Origin: CAYNFH01 sp964396385
GTDB lineage: Bacteria; Armatimonadota; Chthonomonadetes; Chthonomonadales; CAJBBX01
Direction: 5' to 3'
Length of the DNA: 39,918 bases
NCBI GenBank assembly: GCA_964396385.1
Contig: CAYNFH010000031.1
Location: 1 to 39,918, forward strand
Part shown: piece after piece, positions 1 through 8,044 of the stretch
How positions within the stretch are numbered: the first letter of the stretch is position 1
Layout of the letters: every line of letters begins with the position of its first letter
Program-made: the position numbers and the translations under genes
Notes under the pieces: model-generated
Databases searched by the model: none
Seen by the model: only the letters and a program-made list of their open reading frames with translations
Told to the model about the DNA's origin: nothing

Positions 1-393
1 ATGGACCTGCTGGCCGCGGAGATCACGGCGCGCACCGGTAAGGACCCAGGCGAGCAGTACCAGGCGCTGTGCGACAAGCTGGGAGACCCCCTCTACGTAC
101 GGGTAGACCAGCCGGCCACGCCGGAGCAGAAGGCCCGCCTCAAGGCCCTCTCGCCGGAAGACGTAAAGGCGTCCACCCTGGCCGGGGAGCCGATTACTGC
201 CAAGCTCACTCGCGCCCCGGCAAACGGGGCAGAGATAGGCGGCCCCAAGGTGGTGGCGGAGAGCGGGTGGTTCGCGGCACGCCCCTCCGGCACGGAGGAC
301 GTCTACAAGATCTACGCGGAGACCTTCAAGGACCAGTCGCACCTCGAGCAAATACTGGAGGAGGCGCGAAGGATTGTACAGGCTGCGTTATAG
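1..393 (+). CDS. pgm: Phosphoglucomutase (alpha-D-glucose-specific), C-terminal fragment
   Basis: Cytosolic phosphoglucomutase interconverts glucose 1-phosphate and glucose 6-phosphate, linking glycogen and cell-wall sugars to glycolysis. Only the last 130 residues are present; the 5' end lies outside the window, and the ATG at base 1 is probably an internal methionine because the enterobacterial Pgm family reads straight through this point. The C-terminal phosphate-binding loop is intact (RPSGTEDVYKIYAE, residues about 96-109), and the preceding STLAGEPITAKLT and NGAEIGG stretches match E. coli-type Pgm closely. The 3' end overlaps the convergent gene at 326-772 by 68 bases. Confidence 0.9.
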   Translation: MDLLAAEITARTGKDPGEQYQALCDKLGDPLYVRVDQPATPEQKARLKALSPEDVKASTLAGEPITAKLTRAPANGAEIGGPKVVAESGWFAARPSGTEDVYKIYAETFKDQSHLEQILEEARRIVQAAL

Positions 394-772
394 CAGGCAG
401 TTGCGCCTTCAGCCTGGCGTCTTGCTTCACAAGCCACTTCAGCCGCTCGTTCTCCGATTCCAGCAGCTCATGCGCGTGGCGTAGGGTGTAGATCTCGGCC
501 TGCATGTGGGGAATCTGTTCCAACTGCTTGGCCTGTCGCGCGCCGGTCTCCCCCATCGCGGCGTTGGCCGCCTCCAGTGTCTGAACGCGTCTGGACTCCT
601 TGCTCAACCGGGCCTGAAGCGGCTCTACCTGGCCGACGTACAGGACGCCGTAGGCCACCGCCGCGCCGAATCCCGCCCACAGGGCGGTCCAGATCGGACC
701 GGATATCCAAGGCCGTCCCACGGCCGCGCGCTGAAACTCTTCCGCCTGCTCAGGAGAGACTTCGACAGCCAT
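326..772 (-). CDS. Single-pass membrane protein with a coiled coil
   Basis: A 148-residue protein of unknown function. Residues about 23-45 form one hydrophobic helix (IWTALWAGFGAAVAYGVLY). The following ~70 residues are charged with heptad-spaced leucines (LSKESRRVQTLEAANAAM, ELLESENERLKWLV) and should form a coiled coil outside or inside the membrane. A proline-rich tail ends the protein. The start is supported by AAGAGGTG on the minus strand 8 bases upstream. The last 22 codons are antisense to the end of pgm, an unusually long convergent overlap, so the true tail could be shorter if the sequence holds an error. It is divergent from the mannosidase; the 185 bases between them hold a heptamer tract. 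Confidence 0.6.
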   Translation of the reverse strand: MAVEVSPEQAEEFQRAAVGRPWISGPIWTALWAGFGAAVAYGVLYVGQVEPLQARLSKESRRVQTLEAANAAMGETGARQAKQLEQIPHMQAEIYTLRHAHELLESENERLKWLVKQDARLKAQLPAITQPVQSFAPPPVFARGATGP

Positions 773-914
773 TCAAGCACCTCTTACTTTTGCGCTTCGT
801 GTTGTGCGTTCCACAGCGTCCCATTCTCCGCGCGAACTCCACCTCCTGCAGCTCGGATCTGGTCGCGGCAGGAACCGTGCCCGCCGGAACGAATCGGGGA
901 CAGGCCGGATCGGC

Positions 915-943
915 GATTTCCGATTTTGGATTTCGGATTTTCG
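915..943. repeat. Heptamer tract ATTTYYG
   Basis: Four tandem 7-nt units (ATTTCCG, ATTTTGG, ATTTCGG, ATTTTCG) just ahead of the mannosidase ribosome-binding site. It is AT-rich against a GC-rich background and is one of about sixteen 7-8 nt tracts in the window. Confidence 0.75.
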
Positions 944-957
944 ACAGGACGAAGGGA

Positions 958-3906
958 ATGAACGGACAGACGGTGAGCCGCATCTTGCGCGAGATGCACG
1001 ACGAGCCTCGTGAGGAGACGCGCCGATGGCTCCGGCGGGCACAGCTACAGATGGAGTTCGCGCGTGCCTTTGCATCCGCGCTGCCCGCGGAAGAGACAGC
1101 AGGGTGGGCGGAAGCCATCGACACCGCGGCGGCCAGGCTGGAAACACACGAGCCGGATTCCGGCCTAGCGGGTCTGCGCAAGACGGTGCAGGCAGCGGAA
1201 GGTCAAATGGAGGCCATCGGCCGCGCCGCCAGGGAGTACCGGATCCACTGCGTGGGCCACGGCCACATCGACATGAACTGGATGTGGAGTTGGCCGGAGA
1301 CGGTCGCCACCACCCATGACACCTTCGCCTCCGTCCTCAGCCTGATGGAGCAGTTTCCGGAGCTTACCTACTCCCAGAGCCAGGCTTCCGTCTATGCCCT
1401 CGTGGAGCGGCACTTCCCCGCCATGTTCGAGCGGATCCGCGAGCGGGTGAAGGAGGGGCGCTGGGAGGTCACCGCCGTCCACTGGGTAGAGGGCGACAAG
1501 AACCTGGCCAGCGGCGAATCGCTCTGCCGGCACCTGCTCTACACGCGGGACTACTTCCGCCAGCGGTTCGGCCTCGCGCCGGAGGACTTGCCGGTGGACT
1601 GGGAGCCGGACACCTTCGGCCACGCCGCGACTATCCCCACCATCCTGGCGCAGGCGGCCGTCAAGTACTACTATAGCTGCCGCACCGGAGGCGGGTTCGA
1701 CCACGCCCGCGTCGGCGGTCCGCGTCCGCGCCTCTTCTGGTGGCAGGGACCGGACGGCTCGCGCGTGCTGGTGAACCGGGAGAGCACCTGGTACAACAGC
1801 TACGTTAACATCGGCGACAACATTGCCCTGCCCCTGGTGGACTTCGTCCGCGAGACCGGTCTGCACGACTGGCTCAACGTCTTCGGCATCGGAAACCACG
1901 GCGGCGGCCCCACGCGCACGGAGGTAGAGTACCTCTCCGAGATGCGCGAATGGCCCATCTATCCCCAGGTCCTCTTCAGCACCGCGACCCGCTACTTCAC
2001 GGCGGTGGAGCAGGAGATGGCGCGGAGCGGCCGGGAGCTTCCGGTCCTGGCCCATGAGCTGAACTTCGAGTTCACGGGCTGCTACACGTCCCAGAGCGCC
2101 ATCAAGCGGGCCAACCGGCTGGGCGAGAGCTACCTGGCGGAGGCCGAGACACTGGGCGCGCTCGCCTCGCGGCTAGCGGACCAGCCGTATCCCGCCGACC
2201 TGCTGCGCGAAGCCTGGATCGGCGTTCTGTTCAATCAGTTCCACGACATTCTGCCGGGGTCCGGCGTGCGGGAGACACGCGCCCACGCGGAGGGGCTGTT
2301 CCAGGAGGCCGGCGCGGTGGCGGGAGCCATCAAGCGGTCGGCCGGCGGCGCGCTCGCCGGGCGGATCGACACCCTTGCGCTCCTGCCAAATACGCCGGAA
2401 GGGCGGCACGAGCGCGCGCTTGCGGAGGAGGGGAAGGCCAACACGCCCTTTGTGGCGGGCTCCGGCATTGGGGCGATGCTGAGCGGCTACTCCCAGGCGA
2501 GCGGCGGCGGGAGGCGGTTTCGGCCGTTCGTCGTCTATAATCCCTGCGCGTGGCCGCGCTCCGAGCGCGTCACCGCCGCGCTGTACGACACCGACTTCCG
2601 GCCGGGCGACATCGTGGCGCTGGACGAAGAGGGGCGGGCGCACCCCACGCAGTTCCTCGGGAAGAGCAGCGACTGGGGACACGACAAGCTGAGTGTAGCC
2701 TTCGACGCCCAGGACGTGCCCGCGCTCGGCTACCGCACCTACCTGCTGTGCGAGGGCGCGCCCTCCGGGTACGAGTCCCCCCTCCGGCTGCTCCCGAAGG
2801 AGTGGATCGAGACTCCGTTCCTCCGGTTCCAGCTAGACCGGTACCGTTGCGGGCTGATCCAGCTCATCGACAAGCGAACCGGCGCACATCTGGCCCTTGG
2901 CTCCGCTCCCATAGGTTCGTGGGAGTACGTTACGGAGCGGCCCCGGGGCATGACGGCGTGGGTGCTGGGCCGCGAGCTAGAGCCGCCGCTTACGCTCACC
3001 TCCACCGGATTCCACGTCATGGGCGCGGAGCGGAACCAGGGCACGGCAGTCTCGCTGGAGCAGGACGCCTTCGGCTTCCGCGCGGATTGGCATCTGGTGG
3101 TACTCGGCACGCAGAGTACCATACGGGTCTCCCTGCTGATCCATGGCCTGGAGCCGCGGCTCGACTTCTCGGCCGAGGTAGACTGGCGGGAAATAGGAGA
3201 CCCGCAGCGGGGGATCCCCGGTTTGGTCCTCTCCTTCCCGTTCCGCCTTGATAGTGTGATGGCCCAGTATGAGGCGCCGTTCGGCAGCGTGGAGCGGGAT
3301 TGCTTTCTCCAGGAAGAGGTGCCAACGCTCCGGTACGCCCACCTCGGTGGGCAGGCGTCTGCCGGGGGCGATTCGAAAGTGTACGCCGGCGTGACGCTAG
3401 TTCAGGACTGCAAGTACGGGCATCAACTCAACTTCTCAGAGCTGCGACTGCGCATTCTCCGCTCGTCCTTCGATCCAGACCACGCGCCGGAGGTGGGTAA
3501 GTCCACGGTACGCTACTCCCTCTACCTGCATGACAAACCACCTACCCCGGCGGACCTGGTCCGGCTTGGCGCGGCATGGAATCACCCTCTGATGCTGATA
3601 CCTACCAACCTCCAGCGGGGCGACACGCCGGCCCGGGACGGATTCGTGCAGGTGTCGCCGGACAACGTGGTGCTCACCTGCCTCAAGCAGGCGCTGGACG
3701 GGAACGGCCTCATCTTGCGGCTGGTGGAGCTGAATGGCGAGGCGACGGAGGCGGAGGTGCGGCTGGCCCCGGCGCTCGCGGCCGGCATCTCCTCTGCGGA
3801 GCGGGTAGACGTTCTGGAGCGGCCATCCGGGGAGGCCGCGTGGAAAGGCGGCGTGCTCCGCGTACCGGTACCCGCCCACGGGTTCAGTACCGTGCGGCTG
3901 GCGTAA
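958..3906 (+). CDS. Alpha-mannosidase, glycoside hydrolase family 38
   Basis: A 982-residue retaining alpha-mannosidase that releases mannose from alpha-mannosides. Residues 101-105 (HGHID) carry the family's zinc-binding His and Asp; the nucleophile is expected at Asp218 in WEPDTFGH; the middle helical domain (EFTGCYTSQSAIKRANR, FNQFHDILPGSG) is clear; a long beta-rich C-terminal domain follows. I chose the ATG at 958 because GAAGGGA lies just ahead and because 127 codons of upstream open frame are low-complexity and unlike the family. No signal peptide is seen, so it is probably cytosolic, acting on imported oligosaccharides; the sugar ABC importer in this window is a plausible partner (inference). 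Its stop is one base from the stop of the convergent small membrane gene. Confidence 0.93.
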   Translation: MNGQTVSRILREMHDEPREETRRWLRRAQLQMEFARAFASALPAEETAGWAEAIDTAAARLETHEPDSGLAGLRKTVQAAEGQMEAIGRAAREYRIHCVGHGHIDMNWMWSWPETVATTHDTFASVLSLMEQFPELTYSQSQASVYALVERHFPAMFERIRERVKEGRWEVTAVHWVEGDKNLASGESLCRHLLYTRDYFRQRFGLAPEDLPVDWEPDTFGHAATIPTILAQAAVKYYYSCRTGGGFDHARVGGPRPRLFWWQGPDGSRVLVNRESTWYNSYVNIGDNIALPLVDFVRETGLHDWLNVFGIGNHGGGPTRTEVEYLSEMREWPIYPQVLFSTATRYFTAVEQEMARSGRELPVLAHELNFEFTGCYTSQSAIKRANRLGESYLAEAETLGALASRLADQPYPADLLREAWIGVLFNQFHDILPGSGVRETRAHAEGLFQEAGAVAGAIKRSAGGALAGRIDTLALLPNTPEGRHERALAEEGKANTPFVAGSGIGAMLSGYSQASGGGRRFRPFVVYNPCAWPRSERVTAALYDTDFRPGDIVALDEEGRAHPTQFLGKSSDWGHDKLSVAFDAQDVPALGYRTYLLCEGAPSGYESPLRLLPKEWIETPFLRFQLDRYRCGLIQLIDKRTGAHLALGSAPIGSWEYVTERPRGMTAWVLGRELEPPLTLTSTGFHVMGAERNQGTAVSLEQDAFGFRADWHLVVLGTQSTIRVSLLIHGLEPRLDFSAEVDWREIGDPQRGIPGLVLSFPFRLDSVMAQYEAPFGSVERDCFLQEEVPTLRYAHLGGQASAGGDSKVYAGVTLVQDCKYGHQLNFSELRLRILRSSFDPDHAPEVGKSTVRYSLYLHDKPPTPADLVRLGAAWNHPLMLIPTNLQRGDTPARDGFVQVSPDNVVLTCLKQALDGNGLILRLVELNGEATEAEVRLAPALAAGISSAERVDVLERPSGEAAWKGGVLRVPVPAHGFSTVRLA

Positions 3907-3907
3907 C

Positions 3908-4129
3908 CTATTTGCCGGCGGCACCAGGCGCCTGGCCCGGATGTTGATATCCTCCCTGAGGGGCACCACCGCCCCCCTGCTGCATAGACTTTACGTACGC
4001 AGGCGGGCCGTTCCGCGGATCCGGCGGTGCAGACACTACGGGCTGGCTCTTCTGGTACATGAAGTAGCAGAAGCCAATCAGCACGATAACCGCGATGACA
4101 ATAGCAACGGGTCCAATCTTCTGCTTCAT
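3908..4129 (-). CDS. Cassette A gene 4: small single-pass membrane protein
   Basis: A 73-residue protein of unknown function. It starts MKQKIGP, has one transmembrane helix (residues about 8-26, VAIVIAVIVLIGFCYFMY), then a Pro/Gly/Gln-rich tail that includes PPAYVKSMQQGG. The protein at 10838-11068 shares the MK-x-K-[IV]-GP start, helix position, the P-x-YVK-x-[ML]-Q-x-GG motif and the glycine-rich end, so the two are paralogs. Its ATG overlaps the TGA of the upstream TPR gene (ATGA), which implies translational coupling. The tail is probably exposed on the far side of the membrane. The stop lies one base from the stop of the mannosidase gene. Confidence 0.75.
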   Translation of the reverse strand: MKQKIGPVAIVIAVIVLIGFCYFMYQKSQPVVSAPPDPRNGPPAYVKSMQQGGGGAPQGGYQHPGQAPGAAGK

Positions 4130-6339
4130 CGTATTCCCTTCTGGGTTATGTTACCGCTCTGAAGTGACTTCGCGGCGGCACGAATCGCCTCCGCATCCCA
4201 GTGCCGGCCGAAGGAGTCGAACACTGCGGCTGCATGGATGTAGCTCCGCGGATCCTTGGACCGCATACCGAGCGTGATAAGCGCAGTAGCTTCCGCGTCC
4301 GACTCCATTTGACGTCGCTTGTATTCCGCCATGGCCTTCGCGGCCTCTTCGGGGTGGCCCGCGCGGGCCTCCGCCAGGGATAGCTTGTAGAATGTCACGT
4401 CCGGTCCAGGATCCAGTCTGGCCGCTTCGCGCAGCGCTCGCACGGCCTCTTCCGCCCGCCCCCGCTGCAATGCGAGCAGCCCTAATCCATACATACGCGT
4501 TGGGGCGCAGGAAGGATCGCTTGCAGCGGCATCCAGATTCTGCTGCGCCTCCACAAGGTCGGCGGCGCTTCCGTCGCGCTCAGTGAGCATGATGGCGAGC
4601 AGGGCGCGCGCCCTGGCATCCTCCGAAACGAGCTGGACCAGTTTACGGGCGGTATCGATACCCTCCCGCCGACGGTTGGCGCGAAACTGGAGGGCGAGAA
4701 GGTTGCGCAGGTACCTGGGGTTGTTCGGATCCAAACGCACGGCCTCCCGCGCAAGGCTCTCTGCTGCCGCCGGTACTCGGAAGATGCGAACCTGTCCGCT
4801 CACCAGCGCCCTGGACTGGCGGTACGCCACTTCAGCCTGCGAACCGGTCAGTGCGGCCTCGCGCTCGCGCTCGTGACGCGCAAGCTTTTGCTGGAGTATG
4901 GGCTTTCGCTCCGGCCTCCAGTTGAGGACATTGGCGTAGTACTTGGCCGCTTCGTCCGGCCGATTCAGCGCCAGCAGGGTATCGCCCATGGTCTCGTTCG
5001 CGTCCGGATTGGCCCTCGCGAGAATAGACGCCCTGTTTATCAGCGGGAGTGCTTCCTGCGCATGGCCCTCTGTCACCAGATCCCTGGTAGCAGAGGTCAG
5101 CGTCACAGGCGAGTCCATCGGCTTGCGCAGAGCCTGCGCCTCATGGCGGACGCAGCCTACCACGTCTCCTTCCTGCGCCAGCAGCTTCGCCAGGGCGCGA
5201 TTGGCCGTTGGATCTCTCGAGTTCAGCTCCAGCGCGGCCTCCAGCTTCTGCCTCTCCGCCAAACGTCGCTGGCGTGCACTGTATTGGTCCGCCCATTGCC
5301 GGGCCTCCGCGTCCTGCCCCACTCTGCGCAGCGTCTGCGCCAGTGCGAGAGCCGCGGCGGGATCCTGGACTAGCCGTTCCGCCGCCAGCCTTAGCGCCTC
5401 GACGGCTGCCGCGAGGTCCCCCTGCGCCAGGAGCGCGCGGCCGAGTACGAGTTGCGTCGCCCCGTCCACACCGTCCAGCATCACGGCATGCCTCGCCTCC
5501 TCCACGGCCAGGACATTGTCAGCGGGGCCACTGCCATGATCCAAAAGCCACCGTGCATACTCTCGATGCGCCACGGCCATGTTCGGGCTCAGGGCCAGGG
5601 TCTCTGCGAATGCCTTGCGGGCGCCGTTCTGGTCGCCCGTGTTGGCGCGGAGTCCAGCCAGCATTAGGTGGTCCCCGGAGCTGCGAGGCCGGACATGTAC
5701 CGCGTTTTCCGCAGCCTCTCTGGCCCGCCCAAGCTGATTCAATCCCTGCTGGGCGGCGGCGAGGTAGGACCACGCTTCTCCCAGGCCGGGGTCGAGTCGT
5801 ACTGCCGTCTCTAGCTCTTCCGCCGCCCGCTTCATGGAGTTCTGTGTGGCGTAGAACTTGCCCAGAAGGAGGTGCGCTTCCGCCGAACCCGGATGGGTCC
5901 CGGCGTACTCCTTGAGCTGCCCAAAGGCGGCCGTCGTCAGACCGGCCCCCACCAAGGCTCGAGTCCACTCGTCCCGGAACCGCGTCGATTCCGGTTCGCG
6001 GACCACGGCCTCGCGGAGAAAGCCGTCCGCTTCGGAGTATTTACCCTGCTCGTTGAGCCGCAGCCCGATGTAGTAGAGCAGCAGGGGGTCAAAGCTGTTA
6101 TGTGCATCCCGCTCGCGCCTGAGCGCGGCCAGTGACATGAGAGTGTACTGCCGCTCCTTGTACCAGCCGGTGTGGCTCACGTCCCAATAGACTAGCGCCG
6201 TCACGCCCACAAGGGCAGCCAGCGCAATGGGAAGCCTCCGCCAGAGGAGGGACCTGATCCTGGATCGGGGTGAGGCGGGGTCTTGTGGACTACTCAGAGG
6301 AAGAGGGGCGGCATGTGCCGCCCCCGGTTCGTGCTGCAT
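4126..6339 (-). CDS. Cassette A gene 3: TPR membrane protein
   Basis: A 737-residue protein: a ~33-residue basic N-terminus, one transmembrane helix (about 34-50, PIALAALVGVTALVYWD), then tetratricopeptide repeats over nearly the whole remainder (typical units LLLGKFYATQNSMKRAAEEL, HLMLAGLRANTGDQNGARKA). TPR domains bind other proteins, so a scaffold or assembly role for the neighbouring pseudopilin is the simplest reading (inference). It aligns end to end with the TPR protein at 11058-13079 (shared LLYYxGLR, REEW/RDEW-x-RAL, SGDHL, AHRE-A-W). No good Shine-Dalgarno precedes the ATG at 6339, and a GC-rich 8-9 bp hairpin lies within the first codons (6305-6324), so translation may depend on coupling to the pilin gene upstream. 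Confidence 0.85.
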   Translation of the reverse strand: MQHEPGAAHAAPLPLSSPQDPASPRSRIRSLLWRRLPIALAALVGVTALVYWDVSHTGWYKERQYTLMSLAALRRERDAHNSFDPLLLYYIGLRLNEQGKYSEADGFLREAVVREPESTRFRDEWTRALVGAGLTTAAFGQLKEYAGTHPGSAEAHLLLGKFYATQNSMKRAAEELETAVRLDPGLGEAWSYLAAAQQGLNQLGRAREAAENAVHVRPRSSGDHLMLAGLRANTGDQNGARKAFAETLALSPNMAVAHREYARWLLDHGSGPADNVLAVEEARHAVMLDGVDGATQLVLGRALLAQGDLAAAVEALRLAAERLVQDPAAALALAQTLRRVGQDAEARQWADQYSARQRRLAERQKLEAALELNSRDPTANRALAKLLAQEGDVVGCVRHEAQALRKPMDSPVTLTSATRDLVTEGHAQEALPLINRASILARANPDANETMGDTLLALNRPDEAAKYYANVLNWRPERKPILQQKLARHEREREAALTGSQAEVAYRQSRALVSGQVRIFRVPAAAESLAREAVRLDPNNPRYLRNLLALQFRANRRREGIDTARKLVQLVSEDARARALLAIMLTERDGSAADLVEAQQNLDAAASDPSCAPTRMYGLGLLALQRGRAEEAVRALREAARLDPGPDVTFYKLSLAEARAGHPEEAAKAMAEYKRRQMESDAEATALITLGMRSKDPRSYIHAAAVFDSFGRHWDAEAIRAAAKSLQSGNITQKGIR
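6305..6324 (-). other. GC-rich hairpin in the 5' coding end of the TPR gene
   Basis: A perfect inverted repeat, GGGGCGGCA then TG then TGCCGCCCC. In the minus-strand transcript it forms a tight hairpin about 15 bases after the TPR start codon. No U-run follows, so it is not a standard terminator. Confidence 0.5.
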
Positions 6340-6346
6340 GTCGTTG

Positions 6347-6405
6347 TGGTTGAGGTTTGAGGGACGAGGTTTGAGGGTCCGGATTCATCCTTCATCCCTT
6401 ATCCT
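6347..6405. repeat. Heptamer tract between pilin A and TPR A
   Basis: G-rich units (GGTTGAG, GTTTGAGGG, GGTTTGAGGG) are followed by C-rich units (ATTCATCC, TTCATCCC, TTATCC), a loosely inverted arrangement. It fills the 71-base pilin-TPR intercistronic gap; cassette B has a comparable tract at the same junction. Confidence 0.65.
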
Positions 6406-6410
6406 TGCTC

Positions 6411-7316
6411 TCAGTCGTGATCGTGGAAGATGTCGCCCTGGGTGCCGAGCTTGGCCTTGTAGGCATCGTTGTCGATGGACTTGGCGTGGCCATCGGCGAA
6501 GACCGCGTTGGACTTGCCCGTATGGCGGGCAACCACGCGGCGAGCGTCATTAACGGTCCAGTCACCGTCGCCGGCCAGACCCGGAACGCCAAAGTCCCAA
6601 TCTACGCTGCCCCACGGGGCCTCCGCGATCCAGGCATGCGGGTTGAACGTGAACGGTCCGCAGGGACCGGTGGCGTTCTGCCCATCGTTCGTCTCGTAGC
6701 CAACGCACATGTTCGGGTACTCATCGCCCTGGTGCCAGTTCGGGTCGCGCTGGGCGATGCGCCCTTGGTCGTAGATCTGAGCCGCATCCGCATAGGCGAT
6801 CACATTGGCCGGCCGGCGAACGGCTGCCATCGCCTTGCCAATGTAGTGGAACGGACTGTTGCCGTCCTGGTTGTTGTTGCCGTTGGCCCAACCGTTCGTG
6901 AGTCCGGAGGCCGCGGTGTTGTATCCGTAACTGGTGGGACCAAACGAGGAGCTGGTAGGCTGGCTGGGACACGACAGGACGCTCATGGCTCCGAAACCGG
7001 AGGAGTCGTATGCATCGTTGGGATTGGCCAGCTTCTGGATGTAGGGTTGCAGGCAGATGCGCCACATGCTGCGCCACGGGTCCCCACCCGGGGCCGGGTG
7101 CCAGCCGCACGGGTAGGTCTCGTCGAAGTCCTGGACGTACTGCATGGTAGCCAGCCCGATCTGCTTACAGTTGCTCATGCATGAGATTGCGCGGGCTTTC
7201 TCCCGGGCCTGGGCAAACACCGGGAAAAGGATGGCTGCGAGGATCGCGATAATGGCGATGACTACAAGAAGCTCGATCAGAGTGAATCCGCGCCTTCGCG
7301 GAGTCCGCAAGTTCAT
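6411..7316 (-). CDS. Cassette A gene 2: DUF1559 pseudopilin-like protein
   Basis: A 301-residue protein with a class III prepilin N-terminus: a short basic leader (MNLRTPRRRG), then FTLIELLVVIAIIAILAAIL with Glu at +5 of the mature form. A prepilin peptidase should cleave after the Gly and the protein be inserted or assembled through the hydrophobic helix. The body is the DUF1559 type (AQAREKARAISCMSNCKQIG, WRSMWRICLQPYIQ). The C-terminus has the H-X9-DG signature (HTGKSNAVFADGH). Four or more cysteines suggest disulfides outside the cell. GAAAGGAAA precedes the start, and a strong promoter lies at 7464-7493. A paralog is encoded at 13214-14068. Confidence 0.92.
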   Translation of the reverse strand: MNLRTPRRRGFTLIELLVVIAIIAILAAILFPVFAQAREKARAISCMSNCKQIGLATMQYVQDFDETYPCGWHPAPGGDPWRSMWRICLQPYIQKLANPNDAYDSSGFGAMSVLSCPSQPTSSSFGPTSYGYNTAASGLTNGWANGNNNQDGNSPFHYIGKAMAAVRRPANVIAYADAAQIYDQGRIAQRDPNWHQGDEYPNMCVGYETNDGQNATGPCGPFTFNPHAWIAEAPWGSVDWDFGVPGLAGDGDWTVNDARRVVARHTGKSNAVFADGHAKSIDNDAYKAKLGTQGDIFHDHD

Positions 7317-7463
7317 GGCGGTTTCCTTTCTACGTTTTGCCGAATGAATCGGTGACGAGTAGTGCGGGTATTGCAGGCCCCCGCATGACTGCCCACGGTC
7401 CGGCGGGAGCGGAAATGCGTGTTGCGGGAAGAACGTTAAAACAGGTTAACCCAGCGTGCCGCC

Positions 7464-7493
7464 ACTATAACAGAGGACGGGCGGACATGTCAA
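7464..7493 (-). promoter_or_regulatory. Sigma-70-type promoter for pseudopilin A
   Basis: On the minus strand, TTGACA (7488-7493), an 18-base spacer and TATAGT (7464-7469). The start of transcription should fall near 7457, giving a leader of about 140 bases. An imperfect dyad GTTAA-N6-TTAAC (7435-7450) sits just downstream and could bind a regulator (inference). Confidence 0.75.
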
Positions 7494-7534
7494 GCACTTT
7501 TCATGCTTCTTTTAGCCCTTAACCGATTAAGCCA

Positions 7535-7951
7535 TTACAAGCCTGCTGGAGCAGCGACCCTGGAGGCCCGCTTGTCGGCCCTGTTGCTCTTTGCCGCCAG
7601 CTGCTTCCGAAGGAAGATTGCGTGATCATGGAGATAGATTGCTCCGTGCCCGCTTGTAACGCTGTCTACGTACCGCTGGTCCGTAGCCGACAGTTTGTTC
7701 CAGTCTCCGCCCGAAACGAGAGCGAGCTTGTCGATATACTCCGTTGCCTTGTCCGGGTGGAAGCCGGGATCGGGCTTGCCGATCTGCTTCTCGAACTCCG
7801 TTGGGGCGGTGGGTGATGGTTTCTGCGGCGGCGCAACAGCGCTCCGCGTGCTCGAATTCACCAGCGCTGCGCAGCCCAGAACGGCTACAAAGGCGGCGGC
7901 GAAGAGCTTGAGTTCGTGGGAACTCGCGGTGTGGAATCGGTTTCCTGCCAT
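7535..7951 (-). CDS. Cassette A gene 1: small exported protein
   Basis: A 138-residue protein of unknown function. I take the ATG at 7951, which places a signal or anchor helix (LKLFAAAFVAVLGCAALV, about residues 14-31) near the N-terminus; 31 codons of open frame upstream overlap the promoter at 8016-8044. After a Pro/Ser/Thr linker comes a conserved block, PDPGFHPDKATEYIDKLALV then KLSATDQRYVDSVTSGHG. The protein at 14037-14444 has the same block (PDPYVD, IKKLALRTHG, QLSTDEVNWVEGVSANHG), so the two are diverged paralogs in the same cassette position. The name-less domain may act with the pseudopilin outside the membrane (inference). Confidence 0.7.
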   Translation of the reverse strand: MAGNRFHTASSHELKLFAAAFVAVLGCAALVNSSTRSAVAPPQKPSPTAPTEFEKQIGKPDPGFHPDKATEYIDKLALVSGGDWNKLSATDQRYVDSVTSGHGAIYLHDHAIFLRKQLAAKSNRADKRASRVAAPAGL

Positions 7952-8015
7952 GTGGTTGCTTGCTCGGTGGAAAGGCCGTGGACTTTGAGGCCGGAGGGCA
8001 GCCCGGCCACTGACA

Positions 8016-8044
8016 ATCATAGCTGCACTTATACCCCGTGTCAA
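8016..8044 (-). promoter_or_regulatory. Sigma-70-type promoter for cassette A
   Basis: On the minus strand, TTGACA (8039-8044), a 17-base spacer and TATGAT (8016-8021). The -35 box contains the TGA stop codon (8041-8043) of the upstream GH13 gene. It should drive the small exported protein and, by read-through, the rest of cassette A. Confidence 0.75.

Noticed and set aside
7435..7450. GTTAA-N6-TTAAC dyad as a LacI site shared with the lacI operator
   Set aside because: It lacks the central CG and shares no core with GAATACGTATTC. It may still bind another regulator.
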